Below, in pieces: positions 44,202 to 52,851 of a stretch of DNA of 64,000 bases; within the stretch, counting starts at the first letter, position 1; every line of letters starts with the position of its first letter. A model generated the notes under the pieces. It saw only the letters and a list, made by a program, of their open reading frames with translations, had not been told where the DNA came from and ran no database searches. Both the position numbers and the translations under genes were made by a program. Source of the stretch: Clostridiaceae bacterium (GTDB lineage Bacteria > Bacillota > Clostridia > Christensenellales > CAG-917); contig JAITPR010000054.1 of the NCBI GenBank assembly GCA_031289315.1, forward strand, positions 1-64,000, written 5' to 3'.

Positions 44202-44428
44202 AAATATGCCCCTCCCTAAAATTTTCGATGCCCGCTTAAGTCGCCCTTACCGAAAATTCTTATGTATCCGCACCGCCGGCACCCTTGCCTAAAAAAATTT
44301 TTATTCATATCGCACCCGCCCTTAACAAAATTTTTTTTATCAGCGTCGCGCGGAGAAATAATAAATTTCACATATTATGTGCCGTCAATCCGTGCGGTTG
44401 CCGCCTCCTCCGTTCGCCACTTAATTAC

Positions 44429-45100
44429 CTAACCCTTACGCGCGGTAAGTAAAAGCAGTCTGCCTATCCAACCCGCAAGCGTGTATTTCAAGGACAACAA
44501 AAGCACCGCGGTAAAGCGTTGAGCGTTCCACTCCTCAAAAACCTCTGCGGTGCCGTCCTCCACAAACGGCGAACGGTACAGTGCATCCACCGCGTTCCTG
44601 ATTAGCGCGGCGTTTAAGGCGGTGCGCACAGGAGTTTTTCCGCCCTCCGCAATAAGTATGTCCGCGTTTTTCAGTTTCAAGCTTTTTAAAAACGGTATCG
44701 GATTTATTTTTTTCTTAGCGTTTTTTTTATCCTCTCCGCCGTCGGCACCGATGTATTTTTGGTACGTCAAGCCGTTGCCCCATTTAAGTCTTGCCCGCGC
44801 GCCCTTGCGCCTTGTGGCAAACCGCGCACCTCTCCAAAGCATCAGCATTTCACCGTTCCTCCTTTTATCTCCGCGACGTTTCGCAGAGCGGTATTTAAAT
44901 TTTCGGCTGTTCACGTCAAGAATAAGCCCGTCCTCCGCGACCGACGCGCGCGCCCTTACGACATTCACACCGAAAAGACTGGCGACACCTAAAATCCGCG
45001 CCGTATCCAAATCAAAATACAGTTTAATTCCCACAGGCACCGGTATCAATAGCACCGAAGCGCTCAATACCGCCGCAACAATTCCCCAAACCGCCGTCAC
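44429..45100 (-). CDS. DUF2953 membrane protein (YtfI-like)
   Basis: A 223-residue protein with one N-terminal helix (VWGIVAAVLSASVLLIPV) and a C-terminal hydrophobic stretch (LLLSLKYTLAGWIGRLLLL). Position and layout match DUF2953 proteins, which lie before gerW/ytfJ in spore formers. The start is a GTG after GGAGGCGG. Function unknown. The middle is basic and poorly conserved, so the family call rests mainly on context and the ends. Confidence 0.65.
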   Translation of the reverse strand: MTAVWGIVAAVLSASVLLIPVPVGIKLYFDLDTARILGVASLFGVNVVRARASVAEDGLILDVNSRKFKYRSAKRRGDKRRNGEMLMLWRGARFATRRKGARARLKWGNGLTYQKYIGADGGEDKKNAKKKINPIPFLKSLKLKNADILIAEGGKTPVRTALNAALIRNAVDALYRSPFVEDGTAEVFEEWNAQRFTAVLLLSLKYTLAGWIGRLLLLTARKG

Positions 45101-45343
45101 TTCCGCCTCCGCCGCAAACGCTACCGCCCACCGCCGTATTTTTGTCTTGCATACGCCGTGCCGCCGCGCGTCTGTCGCAAGTGCTTTTTATCCGCATCCG
45201 CCGTACACTGTTAACCGCTCACGACAAACGGCATAGCCCTCCGCCGCAAAAATTTTGACGCTGCATGTCGTCTTTTTACATGTTTATTCTGCTGTCAGAA
45301 GGTAAAAATATGTACAAGTTAAACTAAAACAATGTTTTAAAGT

Positions 45344-45412
45344 GTGTGGATGATTTGCGGTGATAAAATATTTTATTGCGTAGCAAGTCGTCATCACGGA
45401 TTGTCCACACCC
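45344..45412 (+). repeat. MITE-like palindromic repeat, left flank of radical SAM operon
   Basis: GTGTGGATGATTTGCGGTGA, AAAATATTTTATTGCGTAGC, AAGTCGTCATCACGG and ATTGTCCACACC follow one another. It has the same orientation as the copy at 51818-51887 on the other side of the operon. Confidence 0.85.
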
Positions 45413-45523
45413 TAGAATAAAGACTCATCAGTATAACCTTTTAGAAATACCGTGCATTAGAATGAGGTTTTAAGCAGACAAAAAAGCAACCGCTCTCTTA
45501 TTATCCTTAAGTTTTGGTTAAAT

Positions 45524-45558
45524 AAAAACGCGGTCGAATCCAAATTATCAACCGCTTT
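45524..45558 (-). terminator. Probable terminator of the NADAR/radical SAM operon
   Basis: GCGGTTGA and TCGACCGC-like arms (one mismatch) form a short stem on the minus strand, followed by GTTTTTATTT. Confidence 0.55.
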
Positions 45559-45679
45559 ATATGCGTATTTGATTGTAAAACTTTTATTTTTATCGTTTTC
45601 CGTTCCGCTAAATCTAGTCGTAAGCAACAATGTGGCGCAAACGGAGAAAATAAATGAAAAGATTTTGAAAGCGGCAATA

Positions 45680-46122
45680 TTATTTACCGTCCCTCAAATC
45701 TGTCAATAACCGGATAAGCTCTCCTTCCGTCAGCACGGTTTCCCGCATATTCCGTTTACCTACTGAGTGGCTCAACGGCTCGTCGCCGCTATCCTTTAAC
45801 GCCTTTGCAAAAACCTCATTTTTAGCAAGCTCACCGTATGCCCTCTTTAGCAACTCCTGATATTCGGCGCTCTCCCGGCGATACCGCTTGCCGCGCCACC
45901 GTAAAATTTGCTTTTTTGCCACTTCTTAGCTTGCGCGTTGCGTTTGGCCAGCTTTCCCGGCAATGCGCACACCTCAATCTGCCGGCGAAGGCTGCTATAT
46001 TTCAAGCTTTGGAGAAACCCCTCCATACTGCGGCACCTTATGCCGTCAATTTCAAACCCGTTCGGATAAAAATTAGACAGCACATTCGCCGGATATTCGC
46101 CTTTACTGTAAATGTCTATCAT
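45680..46122 (-). pseudogene. NADAR-family gene with a frameshift
   Basis: Two frames together give one NADAR protein of about 147 residues. The first (46122 down to about 45910) has the typical opening YSKGEYPANVLSNFYPNGF and SMEGFLQSLKY. The second (from about 45922) has QILRWRGKRYRRESAEYQ and the closing LSHSVGKRNMRETVLT. They join across a run of six As near 45910-45916 and need a -1 shift. NADAR proteins remove ADP-ribose-type modifications or act on N-glycosidic bonds. The gene starts 4 nt after the short PHP gene. The shift could be a sequencing error, a recent mutation or programmed slippage. Confidence 0.75.
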
Positions 46123-46126
46123 AGGC

Positions 46127-46606
46127 TCACCCGCACGTTGACCACGAATCGTAATCTATTTTCATATCGTTTTCAGTCATGAAATACTTTACCTCAATCG
46201 GTCTTTCGAATCGCGCCATGAATGCGGCTTTTATTTTATCCGCATCGTCGGTAGGCTTGCAAGATATCTCCGCATAAAATTTAGAAACGTCGTCCGCTTT
46301 TTTAACCGTATAGTTGCTTTCAAGCTCAAAGTCGTCCTCATCTCCGGCGCTAAATGAATGTATAAAAGACTCGTCAAGCCCGATTTCGCCGTCGGCAAAG
46401 CAACACGACAGTTCTATGCCGTTGATATGCTCTAACTCGGCTTCTTTGGCAAGCGTAGCGGCTTCGATATTACCCGCCACCTTGTCGTGGTCGGTGATTG
46501 CAAAATACCTTACACCAGCGGCTTTAAGCAACGCTACAACCTCGGCAGGTGTTTTTCCCCCGTCACTGTGCGTAGTATGTATATGAAAATTGACCTTTGA
46601 TTTCAT
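46127..46606 (-). CDS. Short PHP-domain protein with an unrecognised C-terminus
   Basis: A 159-residue protein. The N-terminal half is the start of a PHP phosphoesterase: HIHTTHSDGGKTPAEVV, FAITDHDKVAG and INGIELSCCF carry the first metal ligands. The usual later PHP motifs are missing; instead a charged segment of 85 residues ends in KIDYDSWSTCG. So either it is a truncated phosphoesterase or a small protein with a new second domain. AAAGGAGG precedes the ATG. It lies 33 nt after the radical SAM gene and 4 nt before the NADAR gene, so it is in the same operon. Confidence 0.65.
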   Translation of the reverse strand: MKSKVNFHIHTTHSDGGKTPAEVVALLKAAGVRYFAITDHDKVAGNIEAATLAKEAELEHINGIELSCCFADGEIGLDESFIHSFSAGDEDDFELESNYTVKKADDVSKFYAEISCKPTDDADKIKAAFMARFERPIEVKYFMTENDMKIDYDSWSTCG

Positions 46607-46639
46607 TTTAAGCCTCCTTTTTAATGGTTGAATTCTTGC

Positions 46640-47983
46640 TCATACGAACGGTTTGTAGGACAAAGACAGTCCCTCTTTCATAATGAACATTGGATAATGG
46701 ATTTTATCTTTCGGAGGCATCAATTGAACAAAACCCTCGTTCACTCCGGACTCTTTCATGAATTTGGACACGGCATTAATCGTTTCTTCCATCCAACGGG
46801 CAAGGATGCCTTTAAAATATTGACAGCGCAAATCGTCCCACTCAAAAAGTGAATCATTGGTAATAAACAGATAACGCTGCACACTACCGCGGCATACTGT
46901 TTTAGCGAAGCAATCCTGACATTGTTCTTTGTAATTATCAAGGTAGCGTTTTGAAAGCAAATCATTTCTTTCCTTATCAAAAACGATATGACCGTCTACA
47001 AGATTTCCAATATGTAATTCCGGAAAATCCTGATGTGAAGAGTGAATAACGGCGTTAGATACTGTAACTTTTCCGTCGGTAAGAATATTAAAAAAATTCA
47101 TTTTATCATTTGGTCCGCCAGCGCGAAGGTGATCCAACGGCAACGCCTTTACATGCACACCTTGTTTCTCCGCGGAAGGAATAATGTCGAAGATTAGGTT
47201 GACAAAATCGTCGACAGCCGGTGCCTCATGCCTTAAAGCGATTGCACGTCCGTTAAATGTGTGCAAATGCTCAATTAAAACCCTATTGGTAAACTTCTTT
47301 GCCGTTTGTATTAAACAATCCTTCAACTCCTCAACATTGCGTCGTGTAACCGTAGCGCGAAGAGATACTCTTTTTGAAATTTGCGATATAGTATCCATGG
47401 AACTAAGCATACCGGCAAGCGAATCGTCCTTTGAAACTAGCGGCTTTTGATGATTTTCATTATTCAGACCGTCGAAGGAAATTTGAAATACCAGATTTTT
47501 GAAGGAGAGCAACTCTTGTAAAAGGCTGTTATTCATAACACCGTTTGAAATCAGCAATATTTTTACATGAGGGAACTTCTGTGCTTCGCGTAGCATTGCA
47601 AGCAGAGCGTTGGGATTTTGCGTGGGTTCTCCGCCCCAAGCATATATGACAAGTTCATTATCGGTTTGTTCGGCAAGCGCGCGCACTGCCGCTTGCGTAC
47701 GCTCGACAGTCATCACTCCAACGCCCTTGATGGGTTTCACATAGCAATATGGGCATTCCATATTACATTTAGTAGTAAGCGTAATCGCGGAAAATGAAGG
47801 GCTAAAAGTGAAATCCGGCTCCGGCTTAACATCAATCTTTTTCAATCTTTCGGTTGCCGTAGCCTCAAAACCGGCTTGAGATGAAAAAACGGCAACCTCT
47901 TTTTGGGTCACATTGTAAAGATAAATAGTACCGTTCATTTCCATACCTAGCCATCCGTTGTATACAAAAAAATTATCTTTCAT
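46640..47983 (-). CDS. Radical SAM/SPASM protein
   Basis: A 447-residue enzyme with an N-terminal domain of 65 residues before the core. The cluster motif is CNMECPYC (C73, C77, C80), the GGE-like motif is WGGEPTQN, and SPASM cysteines are in CQDCFAKTVC with a later DLRCQYF. Its N-terminal YLYNVTQKEVAVF region looks like those of peptide-modifying SPASM enzymes. A GGAGG lies 9 nt before the ATG, and only 21 nt separate it from the stop of the giant fusion gene, so both are cotranscribed. No precursor-like peptide was found nearby, so the substrate is open. Confidence 0.85.
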   Translation of the reverse strand: MKDNFFVYNGWLGMEMNGTIYLYNVTQKEVAVFSSQAGFEATATERLKKIDVKPEPDFTFSPSFSAITLTTKCNMECPYCYVKPIKGVGVMTVERTQAAVRALAEQTDNELVIYAWGGEPTQNPNALLAMLREAQKFPHVKILLISNGVMNNSLLQELLSFKNLVFQISFDGLNNENHQKPLVSKDDSLAGMLSSMDTISQISKRVSLRATVTRRNVEELKDCLIQTAKKFTNRVLIEHLHTFNGRAIALRHEAPAVDDFVNLIFDIIPSAEKQGVHVKALPLDHLRAGGPNDKMNFFNILTDGKVTVSNAVIHSSHQDFPELHIGNLVDGHIVFDKERNDLLSKRYLDNYKEQCQDCFAKTVCRGSVQRYLFITNDSLFEWDDLRCQYFKGILARWMEETINAVSKFMKESGVNEGFVQLMPPKDKIHYPMFIMKEGLSLSYKPFV

Positions 47984-48004
47984 TTTACTTGCCCTCCATT
48001 CCTG

Positions 48005-51000
48005 TTAGCTTTGCAGATACAATTGCTCAAACCGTTCCGCAATCGCGTCCCACTTATAATAATTGGCTCTTTCACGGGCGTTTTCACCCATTATTTTTAC
48101 ATCGTAAGGATGCTCCAACATCCACTGCAACGCATCGGCTATTGATTTAACATTTGGTTCTACAATAAATCCGTAATCATTCCTACCAATTTGATTTGTT
48201 TGCAACACATCGCGGGCTCCCGGAGTTAATGTTGTGATTACGGCTTTTCCCCGCGCCATGAGTTCGGGAATGACCATTCCAAAAGGCTCATAAAGAGAAA
48301 GTACAACGCCAAACCCGGCTTTATCAATTAATCGCAATTTTTCAAGTCCGATATATCCGGTTGACGAAATCATTACTTTTATATTTGAATATTCATCCGC
48401 GCTTTTAGCTAAATCTTCGGCATATTTCCGCCTTGCTTCAATGGTGTTATCGGTATTTCCAAAGATAATAAGTCTAAATGAAGAACATACCTCTTTACTC
48501 ATTTTTGCTGAAAGAAACTTGGTCGCTTCAATTAGTAGGTCAAATCCTTTTTCGGGTGAAATTCGACCGTAAGAAACAATGGTTTTCTGCTCTGAAAAGC
48601 TAGTCTGTGGTAGCGGCGTGAAATGCTCGTCCCCTATTCCGTTTGGAACGCATGTTAGCATACCGGCATAATCCGGATATACTTCCATTAAGTCCTCTAT
48701 CATCCCGTTTGACGGAACGGTTATCACTGAATTGGATTTGATAGCTAACCGTTCTAATTCGCGAAGCTTCTTAACCATAACGGTGTCGTTTATCAGTTTT
48801 TTATTTCTGCTTGAAAGAAGCATGTGGAATGTAGAGATAACCCTGTATTTCTTTTTTTTCAGTTCGGCGGCACGCTTCGGTGTTTCGATAAACCCGTGCA
48901 AGTGTACAACACAATCTTCGGGGTCAAAATGCTGAAGAATTTTTTCGACAAAGGCATCGCCGAACATCGTTCTGAATTTATGAACGTTCAAATCGTCGGC
49001 AAAGAGCGTACTAATATATTCCTCCGTGAATTTGATTTTGACAACTCTAAGCATGCCGTTTTCATAAAGATACTCACCCGGCTTTTCATCTTTGACGCAA
49101 GGCGAAATCCAGTAAACAATATTTCCGCGTTTTATTTGCGCTTTGCAAAGATTGTAAACCGCCCAACCTTGTCCGCCAAGTAGATGCGCGGGGTCATGAT
49201 AGGAAACATGGATTATTTTGAACTTTACCGTTTCGGTTTTATGAATTGTCGGAAGTTCGAGTGCAATTTGTGCATAATAATACTCTTTTGATTTCAAACC
49301 GTAAAACACGGATGCAGGACGGCAGCCATTGCGACATTGCAACGGCGGGTTGACAAAAAGACTTCTTCGCGCAGAGATTAAATCGTCAAACGGCGAATCA
49401 ACGTCACCTACATATGTAGTCTTAAATGTTGAACACATGGCAAAGCAAGGATAAATTTTTCTGTCTGCGCCGATAAGGGAATAGTGTGCGACCGTCCAGC
49501 ATTTCTCGGCAGGCGACACTTTTAAAGTTGCATTAATACTGTCAATAACATTGGTGTTATTCTGCAAAAACCGAAATAAATCGGGTTTTGATTTTTCATA
49601 TTTCCGCAATCTTTTTTTCAAGAGTTCAAGTGTTGTGTTACTCAATGCAGAAATCGCATACGGCGTATTTTGTTGGTTATCATCCGCCAAAGGAAATAGC
49701 ATAAATGTACAGCTTTTGCCATCAATGCCGCATGCTGAAACTGCGTTCCGTATTTGATAGAGTTTTTCAGCCGAATCAATACCGGTTAGAATATTATGCT
49801 CATCGAAAACTTGTGTCACTCGGATAAGTGATACTGGACTTGTGCTAAGATACGTACAAATGTTTTCCCAAACGGTATCAAACAACTCCTGCCCCTTATA
49901 TTTTTTGTAATTCTCCTTGTTGCCTTCATCAAGCGATATGCTTACTTCATCAATTTCAGAAAGCCATTCGCCGTCCGGTATATATGTGCCGTTGGTAATC
50001 AAACGAAGTCTAACACCGGGCAGTTTTTTTCTAAGAAAGAGCACGACATCGTTAAAATCATTCTCCCCATCGTGATAAAGAGTAGGTTCGCCTCCTCCGG
50101 CTATTAATATTTCCATGGGTGACAATTCAACAACCCGTTTCAAGTCGGAGAAAAATAAAAAATGTTCTTTGTTTTTAGTTTTATAAGTACACCATGAACA
50201 ATTCAAGTTGCAGTTATTTGTAAGATGCAGTTCAAGCAATGTAAGCCGTTCAGGTTTAAATAATCCGGATTTCAAAATCTGTTCGCAAGCGCTTTTGGCA
50301 ATAGCTACACAATCATCGGGATAAAGAGTATGGCAATGAAAATATTTTATCACACGGTCAAAATAATTGCGATAAAACGATTGTATATCCGCAAATATTC
50401 CTACCTTGAAAAGTTCAAAGAAACTCCTATGAATTGCCAGTCTAATAAAAGCCGGATTATTAACACAGTATTGCAATGTGTCATCGAGGCATTTCACAAT
50501 TTGGTCCGTTAACCATATGTTTTTCTCCTCTTCCGCCCTTTGAACGCTTTCATCCGGAGTTTCAAAGGAAGAGAACGCCAACATAACCTCTAATTCATCT
50601 ATCATGGTATGGGGGTGTGTTTTCCGCCTGTCGATTATTTTCCCTTTGAGTTTTTGTCTTATAATTGTCGGTATATCGCTTCGTAGGGCGATTGTTCTCC
50701 ATAAAGAGAGATTATCCGAATCGACAATCACGGATAATTCGCCAATATCGGTTGTGACTCTGGCAAAAATACCTTGATTTTGAGGGTAATCTTTAATGAG
50801 CCGTGCGTGAATTTTTCGACACAAACGTTGTATATTCTTTGAGTGTAGGTCGTATTGTGAAGCGATTTTTTCTTTTGTCATTTGCAAACTTTCAGTGATT
50901 TTGATAAGGTTCTTACCAAAAAAGATATTGCTACCCATAAGACAGAGTTCTTTTACCGTCAAAAAAAAGTCAAGCGCGGCATTCAATTCTTTTATATCGT

Positions 51001-51670
51001 CATCTGATAAAATGCCTTTCTCAACCAAAATATTAATATCGGTATCCGCTAAAAATCTGTTTCCGGCGTATAGCGCCGCAATCATAAAAATAAATTGTAT
51101 CCATCGTATACCGCCCGTAAAATATTTTATGTCGCCGCGACTAATTTCTAACGGTAGTTCGTTTGTCGGATGATATTTTTTCAATAGCCGTGAAAAGAAC
51201 GATGACGCCATAAATTCAAGATGTAAGTCATTGCCGGCAAGATTAGAAACCATTACATCTCTACTCGTCAAGGACAACACATCGGGTGCATTTAATACGG
51301 TATTTTTAAACAGTCTTTTGTTACCGCCTATAAATCTAACACTGAGCAAATCCATGGGATTTACTTTGACGCGCTCCCACGCCTTAAATGCAACAATCCA
51401 AGGTTTTCCGGAGAATTCAATAAACAACTCTCTCTGAAGAGGTATCAGATCATCTTTTGTAAGGCTACCGTCATGTATCAATGTAAAATCAGTGTCCGAG
51501 TTCCCCGACAAGAAGCGTCCCCCACAACTCCCATATGTTAGTATTGCAACACGATCGCTTAAGCCTGTTTTATTAAGAATGTTTTCCGTGCGTACAACAA
51601 GTGAGTAAAAATTGTGTTCGGCTATTTTTCTTCCCATCTTTGCTTGTATAAGCTCATAAGGCGTTTGCAA
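48005..51670 (-). CDS. Nucleotidyltransferase - radical SAM - GT4 glycosyltransferase fusion
   Basis: A 1221-residue cytoplasmic protein with three parts. Residues about 40-470: a nucleotidyltransferase-like domain with YGSCGGRFLSGNSDTDFTLI (GS and D-x-D at about 47-62), followed by a helical region like DUF294/GlnD-type enzymes. Residues about 480-770: a radical SAM domain with CNLNCSWC (C487, C491, C494), IAGGGEPTLYHDG and a SPASM-like tail (CWTVAHYSLIGADRKIYPC, CRNGC). Residues about 815-1221: a GT4 transferase with GGQGWAVYNLCKA, SYGRISPEKGFDLLIEA and EPFGMVIPELMARGKAVI. I start at TTG 51670, eight bases after GGAGG; an ATG at 51733 is upstream without a ribosome site. I know no family with this order. 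It may act on a carrier that is nucleotidylated, radically modified and glycosylated; this is inference. Confidence 0.82.
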   Translation of the reverse strand: MQTPYELIQAKMGRKIAEHNFYSLVVRTENILNKTGLSDRVAILTYGSCGGRFLSGNSDTDFTLIHDGSLTKDDLIPLQRELFIEFSGKPWIVAFKAWERVKVNPMDLLSVRFIGGNKRLFKNTVLNAPDVLSLTSRDVMVSNLAGNDLHLEFMASSFFSRLLKKYHPTNELPLEISRGDIKYFTGGIRWIQFIFMIAALYAGNRFLADTDINILVEKGILSDDDIKELNAALDFFLTVKELCLMGSNIFFGKNLIKITESLQMTKEKIASQYDLHSKNIQRLCRKIHARLIKDYPQNQGIFARVTTDIGELSVIVDSDNLSLWRTIALRSDIPTIIRQKLKGKIIDRRKTHPHTMIDELEVMLAFSSFETPDESVQRAEEEKNIWLTDQIVKCLDDTLQYCVNNPAFIRLAIHRSFFELFKVGIFADIQSFYRNYFDRVIKYFHCHTLYPDDCVAIAKSACEQILKSGLFKPERLTLLELHLTNNCNLNCSWCTYKTKNKEHFLFFSDLKRVVELSPMEILIAGGGEPTLYHDGENDFNDVVLFLRKKLPGVRLRLITNGTYIPDGEWLSEIDEVSISLDEGNKENYKKYKGQELFDTVWENICTYLSTSPVSLIRVTQVFDEHNILTGIDSAEKLYQIRNAVSACGIDGKSCTFMLFPLADDNQQNTPYAISALSNTTLELLKKRLRKYEKSKPDLFRFLQNNTNVIDSINATLKVSPAEKCWTVAHYSLIGADRKIYPCFAMCSTFKTTYVGDVDSPFDDLISARRSLFVNPPLQCRNGCRPASVFYGLKSKEYYYAQIALELPTIHKTETVKFKIIHVSYHDPAHLLGGQGWAVYNLCKAQIKRGNIVYWISPCVKDEKPGEYLYENGMLRVVKIKFTEEYISTLFADDLNVHKFRTMFGDAFVEKILQHFDPEDCVVHLHGFIETPKRAAELKKKKYRVISTFHMLLSSRNKKLINDTVMVKKLRELERLAIKSNSVITVPSNGMIEDLMEVYPDYAGMLTCVPNGIGDEHFTPLPQTSFSEQKTIVSYGRISPEKGFDLLIEATKFLSAKMSKEVCSSFRLIIFGNTDNTIEARRKYAEDLAKSADEYSNIKVMISSTGYIGLEKLRLIDKAGFGVVLSLYEPFGMVIPELMARGKAVITTLTPGARDVLQTNQIGRNDYGFIVEPNVKSIADALQWMLEHPYDVKIMGENARERANYYKWDAIAERFEQLYLQS

Positions 51671-51776
51671 CTCTTTACCCTCCCGAAGATTATTTTGACT
51701 TTGACATCCTATCGTCTTTCCTTGACAGAACATCGCGAGCTACGGCTCAAACACCTTCCGATCGAGTGTTTGAAAT

Positions 51777-51800
51777 CTATAGATTCATTTTAGACTTCAT
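51777..51800 (-). pseudogene. Broken copy of the PHP gene start
   Basis: GGAGGCTCAAA, then an ATG and the codons MKSKMNL before a stop. The intact short PHP gene at 46606 has GGAGGCTTAAA and MKSKVNF. Over 23 bases there are only three differences, so this looks like the leftover 5' end of the same or a sister gene. Confidence 0.45.
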
Positions 51801-51817
51801 TTTGAGCCTCCGTTTTA

Positions 51818-51887
51818 GGGTGTGGACAATTGCGGTGATAAAATATTTTCTTGCCTAGCAAGTCGTCACCGCGGATTGCCCATACCC
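51818..51887 (+). repeat. MITE-like palindromic repeat, right flank of radical SAM operon
   Basis: GGGTGTGGACAATTGCGGTG, AAAATATTTTCTTGCCTAGC, AAGTCGTCACCGCGG and ATTGCCCATACCC. Close to the consensus and in the same orientation as the copy at 45.3 kb. Confidence 0.85.
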
Positions 51888-51903
51888 GTATTGATTACGG
51901 TTT

Positions 51904-52812
51904 TCAATCGCGCAGTGCCTTGAAATAGTCCTTGTTTTGTGTCAAATCGCCTTTCAGAATTTCCTTAAAGCGTTTAAGCCGCACGGTATCGCCGTACTTA
52001 TTATATAGGTTTTCTATAACAACTATAAGACCCGTATAGTCAATCGTTCCCGAAGCCTTACGTTCCAAATAAAGCGCGTTATCTAGACACCTTGTGAAGT
52101 AGTCGTTTGCCTGCTTAAAATTGCCCATTTCGTCATAGATAAAGCCTAGGTTATTTTGTATATTCACAATCTGATATTTGTAAGCGGGGTCGACTCCGGC
52201 AAGATAGTGATGCAACTCTATGGCTTTTTCATAATAGTCAATCGCTTTGCCGTATTCCTTCAGTTTACGGTAAACCACGGCAAGATTAGATTTAATTTTT
52301 GCGTTCAGTATGGATTCCTCATAGGCAATCCGCCCCTTTGTAGCTTCGTCTATTAACTCGTCGGCGGCTTCGTACTCACGGCGCGCCAAAGCATCGTCAA
52401 ATTTAGCTTCAAGCACCTTAGTCGCAAAATCGAAGTGCTTTTCCGCAAGTATTAAGGCATATTTTTTGTCCATTTTATATAATGTTTTATATTGTGTAAC
52501 GGCGTTTGAGTCCATTCTCAACGCCTCCTCCGTATTTTCCCACACAATCCGTAGCATCGCCGCCAGTGTTTCGTAAATTGTCGCAACGCGCCGTATGACA
52601 GCCTCATTCGGAATGATGTAGGCTTCTATCAATTCAATCTCACGCTGAAAAAGCTCAACGGCAAAATCATATTCCTTCTTCCCCATAAAATGTCTTGAAA
52701 GGTCTTCATACCCTTGCCTAAGCGTGATAACATTTTCTGCGGTGGCTTTTGCCTTTAATCTCTCCTCATATTTCGATAAATCTTTAATTAAAGCTTTGTC
52801 CTGTGCATCCAT
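51904..52812 (-). CDS. TPR-repeat protein
   Basis: A 302-residue soluble helical protein of tetratricopeptide type; clear repeats are YGKAIDYYEKAIELHHYLAG and NLGFIYDEMGNFKQANDYF. No catalytic domain, signal peptide or membrane segment. It probably acts as a scaffold. It lies 40 nt after the PHP gene on the same strand and upstream of the radical SAM operon, from which a MITE-like copy separates it. A link to that operon is possible but unproven; note that the other radical SAM locus also has a TPR protein. Confidence 0.8.
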   Translation of the reverse strand: MDAQDKALIKDLSKYEERLKAKATAENVITLRQGYEDLSRHFMGKKEYDFAVELFQREIELIEAYIIPNEAVIRRVATIYETLAAMLRIVWENTEEALRMDSNAVTQYKTLYKMDKKYALILAEKHFDFATKVLEAKFDDALARREYEAADELIDEATKGRIAYEESILNAKIKSNLAVVYRKLKEYGKAIDYYEKAIELHHYLAGVDPAYKYQIVNIQNNLGFIYDEMGNFKQANDYFTRCLDNALYLERKASGTIDYTGLIVVIENLYNKYGDTVRLKRFKEILKGDLTQNKDYFKALRD

Positions 52813-52851
52813 ACCGTCCTCCTACAACATAGTTATAATGATTATGTTGTC

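Larger units (their letters stand above)
45101..45679. other. Intergenic region with MITE-like copy and terminator
   Basis: About 580 bases between the DUF2953 start and the NADAR gene end. A MITE-like copy (45344-45412) and a terminator (45524-45558) are the only clear elements. Confidence 0.65.

Noticed and set aside
45905-45922. Classical -1 programmed frameshift site in the NADAR gene
   Set aside because: The six-A run is in the wrong phase for an X-XXY-YYZ heptamer and no stimulatory structure is evident; kept only as an open possibility.
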